In this document: positions 51,202 to 58,996 of the stretch, piece by piece
Numbering within the stretch: the first letter of the stretch is position 1
Layout of the letters: the number at the start of each line of letters is the position of its first letter
Source of the DNA: Bog-473 sp963745665
Lineage (GTDB): Bacteria; Actinomycetota; Acidimicrobiia; Acidimicrobiales; RAAP-2
NCBI GenBank assembly: GCA_963745665.1
Contig: CAVUYE010000002.1
Span: 124,001-188,000, forward strand
DNA length: 64,000 nt
Direction of reading: 5' to 3'
Program-made: the position numbers and the translations under genes
Notes under the pieces: generated by a model
What the model was told of the DNA's origin: nothing
Database searches by the model: none
What the model saw: only the letters and a program-made list of their open reading frames with translations

Positions 51202-52638
51202 ATGACGACGCCGACGGCCGCGGCCGCACGCGACGTGCCCAGGCCTGGGGCGGACTCGAAGGCGAAGCGGGCTGCCAAGGTCGCCGACCTCATCATCGAA
51301 GACGTCATGGACCTGGGCTGGCCGGTGGGCGAGGTCCTCGGATCGGAGGCCGATCTTCTCGAGCGCTACCGGGTCAGCCGGGCCGTGTTTCGGGAGGCGG
51401 TTCGCCTCGTGGAGCACCAGCAGGTGGCGCGCACCCGGCGCGGACCGGGCGGCGGCCTCGTGATCACGGAGCCGACCATCACAGCGGTCATTGGTGCGGT
51501 GGTCCTGTATCTGCACCGGGTCGATGCGAGACTCGACGAGATCTTCGAGGCGCGCATCATCTTGGAGGAGCTGGCGGCGCAGCTGGCGTCGGAGCGCACC
51601 GACGAGCACGATCTCGACCAGTTGCGGCGCTTCGCGCAGAGCGCGCCCGTCGAACCCGCACGTGACCCGCGCGAGCTCCACGCGCTGGTGGCCGCCATCA
51701 GCCACAACGCCGGCCTCGAGCTCTTCGTGGACGTCTTCAACCAGGTGGCGCAGCTCTACTCGCCCGACTGGCAGCGGCTCGGCAGCACGGTCGAGAGCGA
51801 GGCCGTGCACGCCCACGCCATGATCGCCGAGGCGGTGATGGCCGGGGATGCCGGGCTGGCCCGCAACCGGATGCGCAAGCATCTGCAGGCCGAAGCTGAG
51901 TTCTTCCGCCGCCGCCGGTCCACCCGTCAGCTCCTGCCGGACTCGGTGATGCTCGCCGACTCGGGGCTCGGCAAGGGGGCCGAAGCGGTGGCGCGCAACA
52001 TCACGCAGACCATCGTGGCGGACGGTCTGCAGCCGGGGGACCTGGTCGGCACCGAGCCCGAGCTGATTGCGCGGGAGGGCGTCAGCCGGGCCCTGCTCCG
52101 AGAGGCGGTGCGGCTCCTGGAGCATCACCACATCGCCCGCATGCGGCGAGGCCCCGGCGGCGGCCTTTTCGTGATGGCTCCGAGTGCGGACGCGGTCACT
52201 GAAGTGGCCGCCATCTATCTGGCCCGACGCGGCATGCAGCTCACCGAGCTGGCCGAGATGCGTACCGGTGTGGAGGTCGCCCTGGCCGACTTGGCGGCCG
52301 AGCGCATCGACGAGGCGGGCATCGCGGGCCTGCACGACGCGTTGACCCGGGAGGAGAACGCCACCGACGCCGAGCGGGTCGAGGCCGTGCACGACCTGCA
52401 CGCGGCAGTGGCGGCCGCCGCCCAGAACCGTGTGCTCATCCTGGTGGCGCTGGTGCTCATCCGACTGAGCCGCCTGCATCAGATTGAGCGGCTCGCCCCG
52501 AAGATGCAGCGCGAGATCCAGGCGGAGGTGCTGCGGACGCACATCGGGATCGCCGAGGCCGTGGCCGCCGGCGACCGCGAACTCGCCCGCCACCGGATGC
52601 GACGGCACCTCGAAGCGCTCGGCGCCCTGATGCGTTGA
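51202..52638 (+). CDS. Tandem GntR (FadR-type) regulator, two wHTH-FCD units in one chain
   Basis: A 478-residue regulator made of two head-to-tail GntR units. Unit 1 has a winged helix at ~28-90 (SEADLLERYRVSRAVFREAV, ARTRRGPGGGLVI) and an FCD ligand domain to ~240. Unit 2 repeats it: wHTH ~255-318 (TEPELIAREGVSRALLREAV, ARMRRGPGGGLFV) and FCD to the end (LHAAVAAAAQNR, HRMRRHLEAL). FadR/FCD proteins normally act as dimers of one unit; here the dimer seems fused. Ligands of FCD domains are acids or acyl-CoAs, so this is a likely regulator of the surrounding catabolic genes. Start ATG 51202. Confidence 0.87.
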   Translation: MTTPTAAAARDVPRPGADSKAKRAAKVADLIIEDVMDLGWPVGEVLGSEADLLERYRVSRAVFREAVRLVEHQQVARTRRGPGGGLVITEPTITAVIGAVVLYLHRVDARLDEIFEARIILEELAAQLASERTDEHDLDQLRRFAQSAPVEPARDPRELHALVAAISHNAGLELFVDVFNQVAQLYSPDWQRLGSTVESEAVHAHAMIAEAVMAGDAGLARNRMRKHLQAEAEFFRRRRSTRQLLPDSVMLADSGLGKGAEAVARNITQTIVADGLQPGDLVGTEPELIAREGVSRALLREAVRLLEHHHIARMRRGPGGGLFVMAPSADAVTEVAAIYLARRGMQLTELAEMRTGVEVALADLAAERIDEAGIAGLHDALTREENATDAERVEAVHDLHAAVAAAAQNRVLILVALVLIRLSRLHQIERLAPKMQREIQAEVLRTHIGIAEAVAAGDRELARHRMRRHLEALGALMR

Positions 52639-52652
52639 CGAGCCGCTTTTAG

Positions 52653-52658
52653 TATCCT
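52653..52658 (+). promoter_or_regulatory. -10-like element of the MaoC-like gene
   Basis: TATCCT lies 48 bases before ATG 52706, inside AGTATCCTCTTTAG. Read on the other strand it includes GAGGATACT, the motif seen before other catabolic genes. A ribosome site GAAGAGGAG precedes the start. Confidence 0.35.
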
Positions 52659-52705
52659 CTTTAGGCGAACCGGCAGATTCTGCCCGGGCCGCACGAAGAG
52701 GAGCC

Positions 52706-53986
52706 ATGGCGACCACATCCGCAGAATTCGAGAAGGCCACCGACTACCAGTTCAAAGAAGAGGACATCGAGCGGGCCAAGGCGCTGGTGGGCCGCTGGTC
52801 TCCGGTGGGCGGCCGTGAATTCCTCACGACGGCCACGCCTGACGTCATGCGGAACTTCGCCCGGGGCTACGGCGACGACAACCCCTTGTTCACGTCGGAG
52901 GACTACGGGACGACCACCCGTTGGGGTGGCCAGATTTCACCGCCCATGATCGCCGTCGCACTGAACCGGCATCTCTACGGAGACCCGCACAAGGAGAAGC
53001 TCAAGCGGCCGTCGTTCCGCGGCATCCACGTGTTCGTCTCCGGGAGCACCTGGCAGTGGTTCCGTCCCCTGCAGGAGGGCGACGGTCTCTACAGCTTCGG
53101 TGGCACGGAATCCGTCGTCGAGAAGAAGTCCGAGTTCGCCGAGCGCTCGCTCCTGATGACGTACACCAGCGTGAAGATGAACCAACGGGCCGAGATCGTC
53201 GCCATCTCGCGCACGCTGGCGATCTACACCGAGCGCAAGACGGCGCGCGAGAAAGGGAAGTACTCCTCCCTCGAACCTGCCGTCTACACCGACGAGGACA
53301 TCGAGCGCATCGACGCCATCTACGCCGCCGAGGAAGTCCGGGGCGCGACGCCCCGTCATTGGGAGGACGTACACGTCGGCGACGCGCTCACCCCGATGGC
53401 CAAGGGTCCGCTCACGACCACCGACATGATCGTCTTCCACGCCGGCGGCTACGGCTTCGTCCCTTACGAGCCCTGCGCCAATCGCATCGCGTACAAGAAC
53501 CGCCAGCGCATCGCCCCCTTCTACGTAAAGAACGAATACGGGGTGCCCGACGTGGCCCAGCGTGTGCACTGGGACAACGCATGGGCCCAGGCCATCGGCA
53601 ATCCGATGGCCTACGACTACGGGGTGATGCGCGATTGCTGGCTGAGCCACTACATGACCGACTACATGGGGGACGACGGCTGGCTGGTGTCGCAGTCATC
53701 GGAGATCCGGAAGTTCAACTACATCGGGGATACGCACGTGCTCACGGGTGAAGTCGTCGACAAGCGGCAGGAGGACGGTCGCTGTGTCGTCGACATCGAG
53801 ATGCGCGGGACGAACCAGCGGGACACCGTGACCTGTCCGGCCAAGGCGACCGTGGCGTTGCCCAGTCGTGCCCACGGCCCGGTCCGGTTGCCCGATCCGC
53901 CCGCCGACCTGGCGGCCCAGGCCGTGCAGATGCTCGAGCGGCACCACGAGATCGCGGCGGAGCGCAGGGCGGCCGGCGCGGGGTGA
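52706..53986 (+). CDS. MaoC-like / FAS1-type double hotdog dehydratase
   Basis: A 426-residue protein with two hotdog domains. The N-terminal part (residues ~20-160) resembles the N-terminal FAS1-like dehydratase/MaoC domain (ATPDVMRNFARGYGDDNPLF, GGQISPPMIAVALN). The C-terminal part (~220-400) is a second hotdog (VGDALTPMAKGPLTTTDMIV). MaoC-type proteins hydrate enoyl-CoA or hydroxyacyl-CoA in beta-oxidation; this one fits the (R)-specific branch and would complement the crotonases nearby. Start ATG 52706 with GAAGAGGAG ribosome site. Catalytic residues could not be fixed with certainty. Confidence 0.75.
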   Translation: MATTSAEFEKATDYQFKEEDIERAKALVGRWSPVGGREFLTTATPDVMRNFARGYGDDNPLFTSEDYGTTTRWGGQISPPMIAVALNRHLYGDPHKEKLKRPSFRGIHVFVSGSTWQWFRPLQEGDGLYSFGGTESVVEKKSEFAERSLLMTYTSVKMNQRAEIVAISRTLAIYTERKTAREKGKYSSLEPAVYTDEDIERIDAIYAAEEVRGATPRHWEDVHVGDALTPMAKGPLTTTDMIVFHAGGYGFVPYEPCANRIAYKNRQRIAPFYVKNEYGVPDVAQRVHWDNAWAQAIGNPMAYDYGVMRDCWLSHYMTDYMGDDGWLVSQSSEIRKFNYIGDTHVLTGEVVDKRQEDGRCVVDIEMRGTNQRDTVTCPAKATVALPSRAHGPVRLPDPPADLAAQAVQMLERHHEIAAERRAAGAG

Positions 53987-54054
53987 CTCTCGGCAACCGG
54001 GGGTTCGAGCCGGGCACTCAGCCGGAACACTGAGGACAGTTCTTCGGGAGTTCT

Positions 54055-54060
54055 TATCCT
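54055..54060 (+). promoter_or_regulatory. -10-like TATCCT before the small secreted peptide
   Basis: TATCCT follows the end of the MaoC-like gene by 68 bases and precedes ATG 54102 by 41 bases. No clear -35 is seen. Confidence 0.3.
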
Positions 54061-54101
54061 CTCCTCGTCTTTCTCAAATGATTGCGGGCGAGAGTACACA
54101 G

Positions 54102-54284
54102 ATGAGGAATTTCCGAGGTGGCGCCATCGCAGCCGGGGTCCTGTGCGCCATTGCGGCGACCGTCGCGGTCTGGAGCGGGCCGCTGGCCTCGGCAACGGCC
54201 GAACTGCATACAGCCGTCGGCAATGCGGGGTCGACGCACCTGGCCTCGGCCGCGCCCCGAGCGACGTCCACCATCGCCAAGTAA
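54102..54284 (+). CDS. Small secreted or membrane-anchored peptide
   Basis: A 60-residue ORF whose first ~30 residues form a signal peptide or single anchor (RNFRGGAIAAGVLCAIAATV ... SATA), followed by a ~27-residue Ala/Ser/Thr-rich tail. GCGAGAG lies before ATG 54102; ATG 54078 is in frame as an alternative. It has no recognised family. A real gene is likely because of the upstream promoter-like element and clear hydrophobic pattern, but the evidence is limited. Confidence 0.4.
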   Translation: MRNFRGGAIAAGVLCAIAATVAVWSGPLASATAELHTAVGNAGSTHLASAAPRATSTIAK

Positions 54285-54292
54285 GGCACCGG

Positions 54293-55138
54293 TCAGCCCT
54301 TCGGGGGGCCTCCGGCCTCCTTGCGTTTCCGCTCCAGGCGACCGGCCAGCGCCTGACCCGCGGCCCTCTGGTTCTCGGCCTCGTGGGCGAAGAGCCAGCG
54401 TCGCCGCTCCACCTCATCCTCGGCAGCGTTGAGGTTGTCCTTCACCAGGGCCAGCACCTTCGCCGGCGTCCGTGCCAGTTGGCGGGCGATCCCCTCGGTG
54501 TGGGAGCGCAGCTGACCAGGGTGCACGACGGCGTGCACCATGCCCAGAGTCAGGGCCTCCGGAGCGGTGATCTTCTCGTTCAGCAGGTAGAGGCGTCGCG
54601 CCAGCCCGGTGCCCGCGATACGAGTCCAGAAGAATGAACCCCCGTAGTCACCGGCGAGGCCGTTCGGGGTGAAGCCTGCTGCGAAGACAGCGTCTTCCGA
54701 CGCGAAGCGGAGATCGCAGGCGCCCGCGAGGCTGCAGCCCGCACCGACAGCGGGTCCGCCGACCATGGCGATGGTGGGTTTCGGCATGAGGTGCAGGAGC
54801 ATGGCGGCGTGGAGATCGTGACGTGACAGGTCGCCGGAGAGGGCATCGGCTGGAACGCCCTTCTCGCTGCCCGGTGCGCCCCGCCCCCCGTCTCTGACGT
54901 CACCGCCCGAGCAGAACCCTCCGTGAGCGCCGGGTGCCGCGGCACCGGTGAGGATCACCACCTTCACGTCAGGATCGTCGGCCATCTGCCGCACCGCACC
55001 GTCGAGGGCAGCGATGAGCTCGCCGTTGAGCGCGTTGCGTCGGGCGGGACGGTGCAACGTGATGGTCCCTACCTCGTCGACGACGTCGGTCAGGATCACC
55101 GGTCCGCTCTCGCTGCTCCCCGCAGGGGGCTCTGCCAC
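54293..55138 (-). CDS. Enoyl-CoA hydratase/isomerase
   Basis: A 281-residue crotonase. Oxyanion-hole segments are GGFCSGGDVRDGGRG and GGPAVGAGCSLAGACDLRFAS; the region normally holding the catalytic glutamates reads GFTPNGLAGDYGGSFFW, where I see no clear Glu at the first position, so it may be an isomerase or have altered chemistry. The C-terminal KRKEAGGPPKG tail is basic. Start GTG 55138 is supported by GAGGAG 8 bases upstream; the frame is open to 55255. It is divergent from a second crotonase gene at 55333 across a shared promoter with a perfect palindrome. Confidence 0.85.
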   Translation of the reverse strand: MAEPPAGSSESGPVILTDVVDEVGTITLHRPARRNALNGELIAALDGAVRQMADDPDVKVVILTGAAAPGAHGGFCSGGDVRDGGRGAPGSEKGVPADALSGDLSRHDLHAAMLLHLMPKPTIAMVGGPAVGAGCSLAGACDLRFASEDAVFAAGFTPNGLAGDYGGSFFWTRIAGTGLARRLYLLNEKITAPEALTLGMVHAVVHPGQLRSHTEGIARQLARTPAKVLALVKDNLNAAEDEVERRRWLFAHEAENQRAAGQALAGRLERKRKEAGGPPKG

Positions 55139-55168
55139 GGGTGTTCTCCTCGGTCGTCCGTCGGCCAA

Positions 55169-55182
55169 TTCAGTATACTGAA
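55169..55182. promoter_or_regulatory. 14-base palindrome in the divergent crotonase promoter
   Basis: TTCAGTATACTGAA is a perfect palindrome 31 bases upstream of the minus gene start. It contains TATACT in either direction, so a repressor binding here would block a -10 box. It is a good operator candidate for a TetR-type regulator. Confidence 0.5.
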
Positions 55183-55332
55183 CACCACCCGTTGCCCTCG
55201 AAAGGACTCGGGCCCGCGCCTTCGGACCCTGCCGGAATCTTTGGCGGGTCCACACGCGGAGGCCATACTGAGCGACCTCGGCGACCCGGCTGAGGCCCGC
55301 GCAGATCTGCGGGAGAGAAAGGTCGTGGCCTG

Positions 55333-56136
55333 ATGACGGACACTGCGACGGAAGCGCCGGCCGAGCCGGTCCTCGTCAAGGAGCGGCGGGGAGCCGTGCA
55401 GGTGCTGCGGCTCAACCGGCCCGAGGCACGCAACGCGTTGAACCCCGAGCTGCTGAGCGCCATCGGTCTCGCCATGCTCGACGCCGAGAAGGACCCCGAG
55501 GTGCGGGCAGTGGTGCTCACCGGGACGGGGGACCGGGCCTTCTGTTCCGGCATGGACTTGCGCGGCTTTGCCGAGGGGGGCGCGGGCGGAATCGGCGGGA
55601 ACCCCGATGCGATGCGCGGCTTCGCCCGCTTTACCAGCGGGGACATCGGCGTGCCGATTGTCGGCGCCGCCAACGCCACTGCCGTGGCCGGCGGGTTCGA
55701 GCTGTTGCTGGGGTGTGACGTGGTGGTGGCCTCGGAGGCGGCCTCCTTCGGCGTGCCCGAGGTCAAGCGCGGCCTTTTCGCCGCGGGCGGCGGCGTGTTC
55801 ATCAGCACACGCATTCCCCTGGCCGTGGCGCTCGAACTCACGCTGACGGGTGACCTTATCGACGCCCCGCGCGCACTGTCGCTCGGGCTGATCAACCAGG
55901 TGGTCAAACCGACGGAGGTGCTTGACGCCGCGGTGGCATTGGCCGAGCGCATTGCCCGCAACGGTCCCCTGGCGCTCCACGCGACCAAGCAGATGGTGCG
56001 CACGGCATCGACGGACCTCGAGCGCGCCAAGGTGTTGGCCGCGGAGTGGCACCCCAAGGTGTTCAACAGCGAGGACGCCAAGGAAGGTGCCACCGCCTTC
56101 CTTGAGAAGCGCGACCCGGTGTGGAAGGGCCGCTGA
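55333..56136 (+). CDS. Enoyl-CoA hydratase/isomerase (crotonase)
   Basis: A 267-residue crotonase with all the usual elements: RAFCSGMDLRGFAEGG and ATAVAGGFELLLGCDVVVAS form the oxyanion hole, and the catalytic Glu is in FGVPEVKRGLFAAGGGV. The C-terminal helix EDAKEGATAFLEKRDPVWKG closes the trimer. It adds water to, or isomerises, 2-enoyl-CoA, continuing the pathway from the acyl-CoA dehydrogenases. Start ATG 55333 has GGGAGAGAAAGG upstream. The convergent APC transporter gene ends 8 bases away. Confidence 0.92.
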   Translation: MTDTATEAPAEPVLVKERRGAVQVLRLNRPEARNALNPELLSAIGLAMLDAEKDPEVRAVVLTGTGDRAFCSGMDLRGFAEGGAGGIGGNPDAMRGFARFTSGDIGVPIVGAANATAVAGGFELLLGCDVVVASEAASFGVPEVKRGLFAAGGGVFISTRIPLAVALELTLTGDLIDAPRALSLGLINQVVKPTEVLDAAVALAERIARNGPLALHATKQMVRTASTDLERAKVLAAEWHPKVFNSEDAKEGATAFLEKRDPVWKGR

Positions 56137-56144
56137 GGTCGCCG

Positions 56145-58064
56145 TTAGGACGGGCTTGTTTCCGGGTCGACGCGTCGCGCCGGGTGGCTGTCGGGCAGAG
56201 CGTCGGGCCGTTCTACCGGCACCGTGACCCGGGCCACCACGAGGTCGTCCCGGCCGCGTAGCGCGGCGGAGAGAACCAGGTCGATCTGGTTGTGCAGGAT
56301 CCGGTAGCGGAACTTCTCCGGCCGCACGATGGGAATCAACACCACCAGCTGGTCGTCGGGGTGCTCCACCCGCAGCTTGTCGATGAAGGCGACGATCGGC
56401 TGGACCACGGAGGCGTACTCGGTGTGCAGCACCTTGAGCGGAATGCCGCAGTTCCACCTGTCCCAATGGTCGAAGAAGCGCTGCGCGTACGCGGCACCGT
56501 CGTCACCTCCGTCGAGCACGACCGTGACGGCGATGACCTCCTGTCCGAGTGACTCGGCCTCGCTCAAGGCGTGCTCGGTCAGGCGCGAGATCCGGTTCAC
56601 CGGCACGACCACGATGGTGTGCTTGGGCGCGGGCCGCCCCGGGTCCTCGTCGAAGCGGAGCTCCTTGGCCGCCCTGTCGTAGTACGCGTGGATGCGCAGG
56701 AAGAGCCAGATGAAGGCCGGGATGGCGACGACGACCAGCCAGGCGCCCTCGGTGAACTTGGAGATGAGGAAGACGACGGTGGCGATCGCCGTGATGACGG
56801 AGCCGAAGCCGTTGATGGCGGCCCGGCGGCGCCAGCGGGCGGGCCGCTCGCGCCACCAATGCACGACGAGCCCGGCCTGCGACAGTGTGAACCCGATGAA
56901 CACCCCGATGGCGAAGAGGGGGATGAGGTCATTGGTGTTGCCGCGGACGGCGACGAGCAGCGCACCGGACATCAGCGTGAGGACGAAGATCCCGTTGCCG
57001 AAGGTCTGCCGGTCGCCCCGGATGGTGAAGAGGTGCGGCAGGTAGTTGTCCCGGGCCACCAGGCTGGCCAGGACGGGGAGCCCGCCGAACGATGTGTTGG
57101 CTGCCAGGGCCAGCACGATGGTGATGGTGATGGAGACGATGTAGTAGGCCCAGCCCCGTCCGACGGACATCGCCATGATCTGGCTCAGCACGGTCTGGCC
57201 GCTGCGCGGTCCGATCTCCCAGCGCTTGGCCAGGACGGCCAGGCCCAGCAGCATGGCGCCCAGAATGACGCCGAGCAGCACCTCGGTGCGCTTCGCCCGC
57301 ACCGTCCGGGGCTCCCGGAACAGAGGCACACCGTTGGCGATGGCCTCCACACCGGTCAGCGCGCTGCACCCGGCCGAGAAGGCCTTCAGGACGAGCAGGA
57401 CGGTGACGGCTTTGAGCCCGGACGTGGACAGTTGGGACGTGCCGAGCTGCTTCTCGTGCAGCCCGAGGGGGTGGATGAGGCCGATGGCGATGATGGCCAG
57501 CAGGCCGACGATGAAGAGCATGGTCGGCAGCAGGAAGGCCCGGGCCGTCTCACCTAGGCCGCGCAGGTTGAGCACCATGATGAAGAGAAGGATCCCGAGG
57601 CACAGGGGGACGGTGGCCCCGTCCAGGCCGGGGAAGGCGGATTGCAGCGAGGCGACGCCCGCCGCAATGGAGACGGCGACCGTCAGCGTGTAGTCGACGA
57701 CGAGCGACGCGGCGGCGACGAGGCTGGTGTGCGCACCGAAGTTGGCCCGTGAGACCGCGTAGGCCCCGCCGCCCATCGGGTAGGCGTCGATGACCTGGCG
57801 GTACGAGAACACGAGGATCGCCAATAGCCCGACGATGGCGATCGTGATGGGCAACACCAAGTGCAGCGCTCCGGCGCCCGCCACCGCCAGGACGAGAATG
57901 ATGGCTTCGGGGCCGTAGGCCACCGACGTCAGCGCGTCGAGCGAAAGGGCGGACAGTCCCTGGACGGGCGTGATCTTGTCCTTCCCGCCGCCCAGCGCCG
58001 ATTTCGGCGGGCCGATCAGCAGGTTCCACACACCGGAGACCCGGCTCCCGTCGGTGTCGGCCAT
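56145..58064 (-). CDS. APC-superfamily amino acid/cation permease
   Basis: A 639-residue permease with about 12 membrane helices (residues ~40-470) followed by a ~160-residue cytoplasmic tail (TIVVVPVNRISRLTEHALSEAESLGQEV, shortened) shaped like a USP/nucleotide-binding-like domain. The conserved N-terminal ITPVQGLSALSLDALTSVAYGPEA and GGAYAVSRANFGAHTSLVA fit APC transporters of the YhdG/KtrB-distant, potassium or amino acid type. Substrate is unknown. Start ATG 58064 is chosen for TAAAGT 7 bases upstream (leaderless); the frame is open to 58433. Confidence 0.88.
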   Translation of the reverse strand: MADTDGSRVSGVWNLLIGPPKSALGGGKDKITPVQGLSALSLDALTSVAYGPEAIILVLAVAGAGALHLVLPITIAIVGLLAILVFSYRQVIDAYPMGGGAYAVSRANFGAHTSLVAAASLVVDYTLTVAVSIAAGVASLQSAFPGLDGATVPLCLGILLFIMVLNLRGLGETARAFLLPTMLFIVGLLAIIAIGLIHPLGLHEKQLGTSQLSTSGLKAVTVLLVLKAFSAGCSALTGVEAIANGVPLFREPRTVRAKRTEVLLGVILGAMLLGLAVLAKRWEIGPRSGQTVLSQIMAMSVGRGWAYYIVSITITIVLALAANTSFGGLPVLASLVARDNYLPHLFTIRGDRQTFGNGIFVLTLMSGALLVAVRGNTNDLIPLFAIGVFIGFTLSQAGLVVHWWRERPARWRRRAAINGFGSVITAIATVVFLISKFTEGAWLVVVAIPAFIWLFLRIHAYYDRAAKELRFDEDPGRPAPKHTIVVVPVNRISRLTEHALSEAESLGQEVIAVTVVLDGGDDGAAYAQRFFDHWDRWNCGIPLKVLHTEYASVVQPIVAFIDKLRVEHPDDQLVVLIPIVRPEKFRYRILHNQIDLVLSAALRGRDDLVVARVTVPVERPDALPDSHPARRVDPETSPS

Positions 58065-58071
58065 AGGGCGC

Positions 58072-58077
58072 ACTTTA
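58072..58077 (-). promoter_or_regulatory. Leaderless -10 box of the APC permease
   Basis: TAAAGT on the minus strand (58072-58077) sits exactly 7 bases before ATG 58064, matching the TANNNT-N7-start pattern. Confidence 0.4.
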
Positions 58078-58172
58078 GGAGCACGAGATGGGCGCGCCGG
58101 GTACGCCGGTGCGGACAGGCCCGTGCGTAGGATCGCAGCTGACCCACATCCGGGAAAGGAACTGGCGCCGCC

Positions 58173-58649
58173 GTGGAACTCTGGGAGCTCACCGCCCGCG
58201 AGGCATGTCGCGACACGCTGGCGCAGTACACGCACAGCGGCGACCGCTACCTCCTGGTGGACTTCGCCGGGGCCTTTTGCGAGGACGGCATCCTCGAGAT
58301 ACGCGGGGCGGAACCACTGCGGGGCCGGGACGCCATCATGGCGCGCTTCGGTGGAGCGCCGGCGGCCACCCAGGCCCAGGAGGACGCAGCCCGAAAGCGC
58401 GACGCCGGGGCGCTGCGCCGAATCGTGCGGCACAACGTGACGAACATCCGGTTCGAGTCACTGATCCCCGACGAGGCGGTGGTGGCCTGCTACTTCACAG
58501 TGATCACCGAGATCGGCCTCGACCACATGGGCCGCTACCGCGACCGCTTTGTCCCCGTGGGTGACCGCTGGCTGATTGCGCACCGGTTCGTGTCGACGGA
58601 CTGGCGCTCGCCCGACACGACGTTCGGACCGACGCCGGCGCCGGCGTAG
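58173..58649 (+). CDS. SnoaL-like / NTF2-fold protein
   Basis: A 158-residue single-domain protein with the cone-like NTF2 fold: an N-terminal helix pair (TAREACRDTLAQYTHSGDRY), a middle strand with VDFAGAFCEDGILEIRG, and late strands VVACYFTVITEIG and RFVPVGDRWLIAHR. SnoaL-like members are cyclases, isomerases or limonene-1,2-epoxide hydrolase relatives, so this may act on a hydrophobic epoxide or ketone. Start GTG 58173; TAGGAT at 58127-58132 is a possible -10. It is divergent from the APC gene and unlikely to be coupled to it. Confidence 0.72.
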   Translation: MELWELTAREACRDTLAQYTHSGDRYLLVDFAGAFCEDGILEIRGAEPLRGRDAIMARFGGAPAATQAQEDAARKRDAGALRRIVRHNVTNIRFESLIPDEAVVACYFTVITEIGLDHMGRYRDRFVPVGDRWLIAHRFVSTDWRSPDTTFGPTPAPA

Positions 58650-58652
58650 CGC

Positions 58653-58925
58653 CTACGACCCGTCGCGCACCTGGCCGGCTTCGAGCACGTCGTCCAGCCA
58701 GGGAACTCGTTGTCGGGCCGCGGCGAGGGCGTCTGCCTCCGAGTCGTACTGCTGCTGCGAGAAATAGGCGACGGGTGTCCAGGCGCCGCGGTCTTCTGGA
58801 TCTCGTCGGAACTCCTCGAAGCCGAACGTCCCGTCCGGTCTCAGGAAAATGTCGACGCAGCGGTCGACGCTCGCGGTGGAAAGGCTGGCCAGAACCTTCC
58901 ACGACGCATCCAGCCGTGACGACAC
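58653..58925 (-). CDS. Small conserved-looking hypothetical protein
   Basis: A 90-residue acidic protein (MSSRLDASWKVLASLSTASV... VLEAGQVRDGS) with an alternating strand/helix pattern and no motif I recognise. GTG 58925 is the start. It ends 3 bases from the convergent SnoaL-like gene. The intact frame and protein-like composition support it, but function is unknown. Confidence 0.5.
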   Translation of the reverse strand: MSSRLDASWKVLASLSTASVDRCVDIFLRPDGTFGFEEFRRDPEDRGAWTPVAYFSQQQYDSEADALAAARQRVPWLDDVLEAGQVRDGS

Positions 58926-58996
58926 GCTCCGAGGCTAATTGACCGCCTGCTTTTGCCGGCCTTGAACGGGGCAGACCGACTGCCGAAGCCGGCGCC

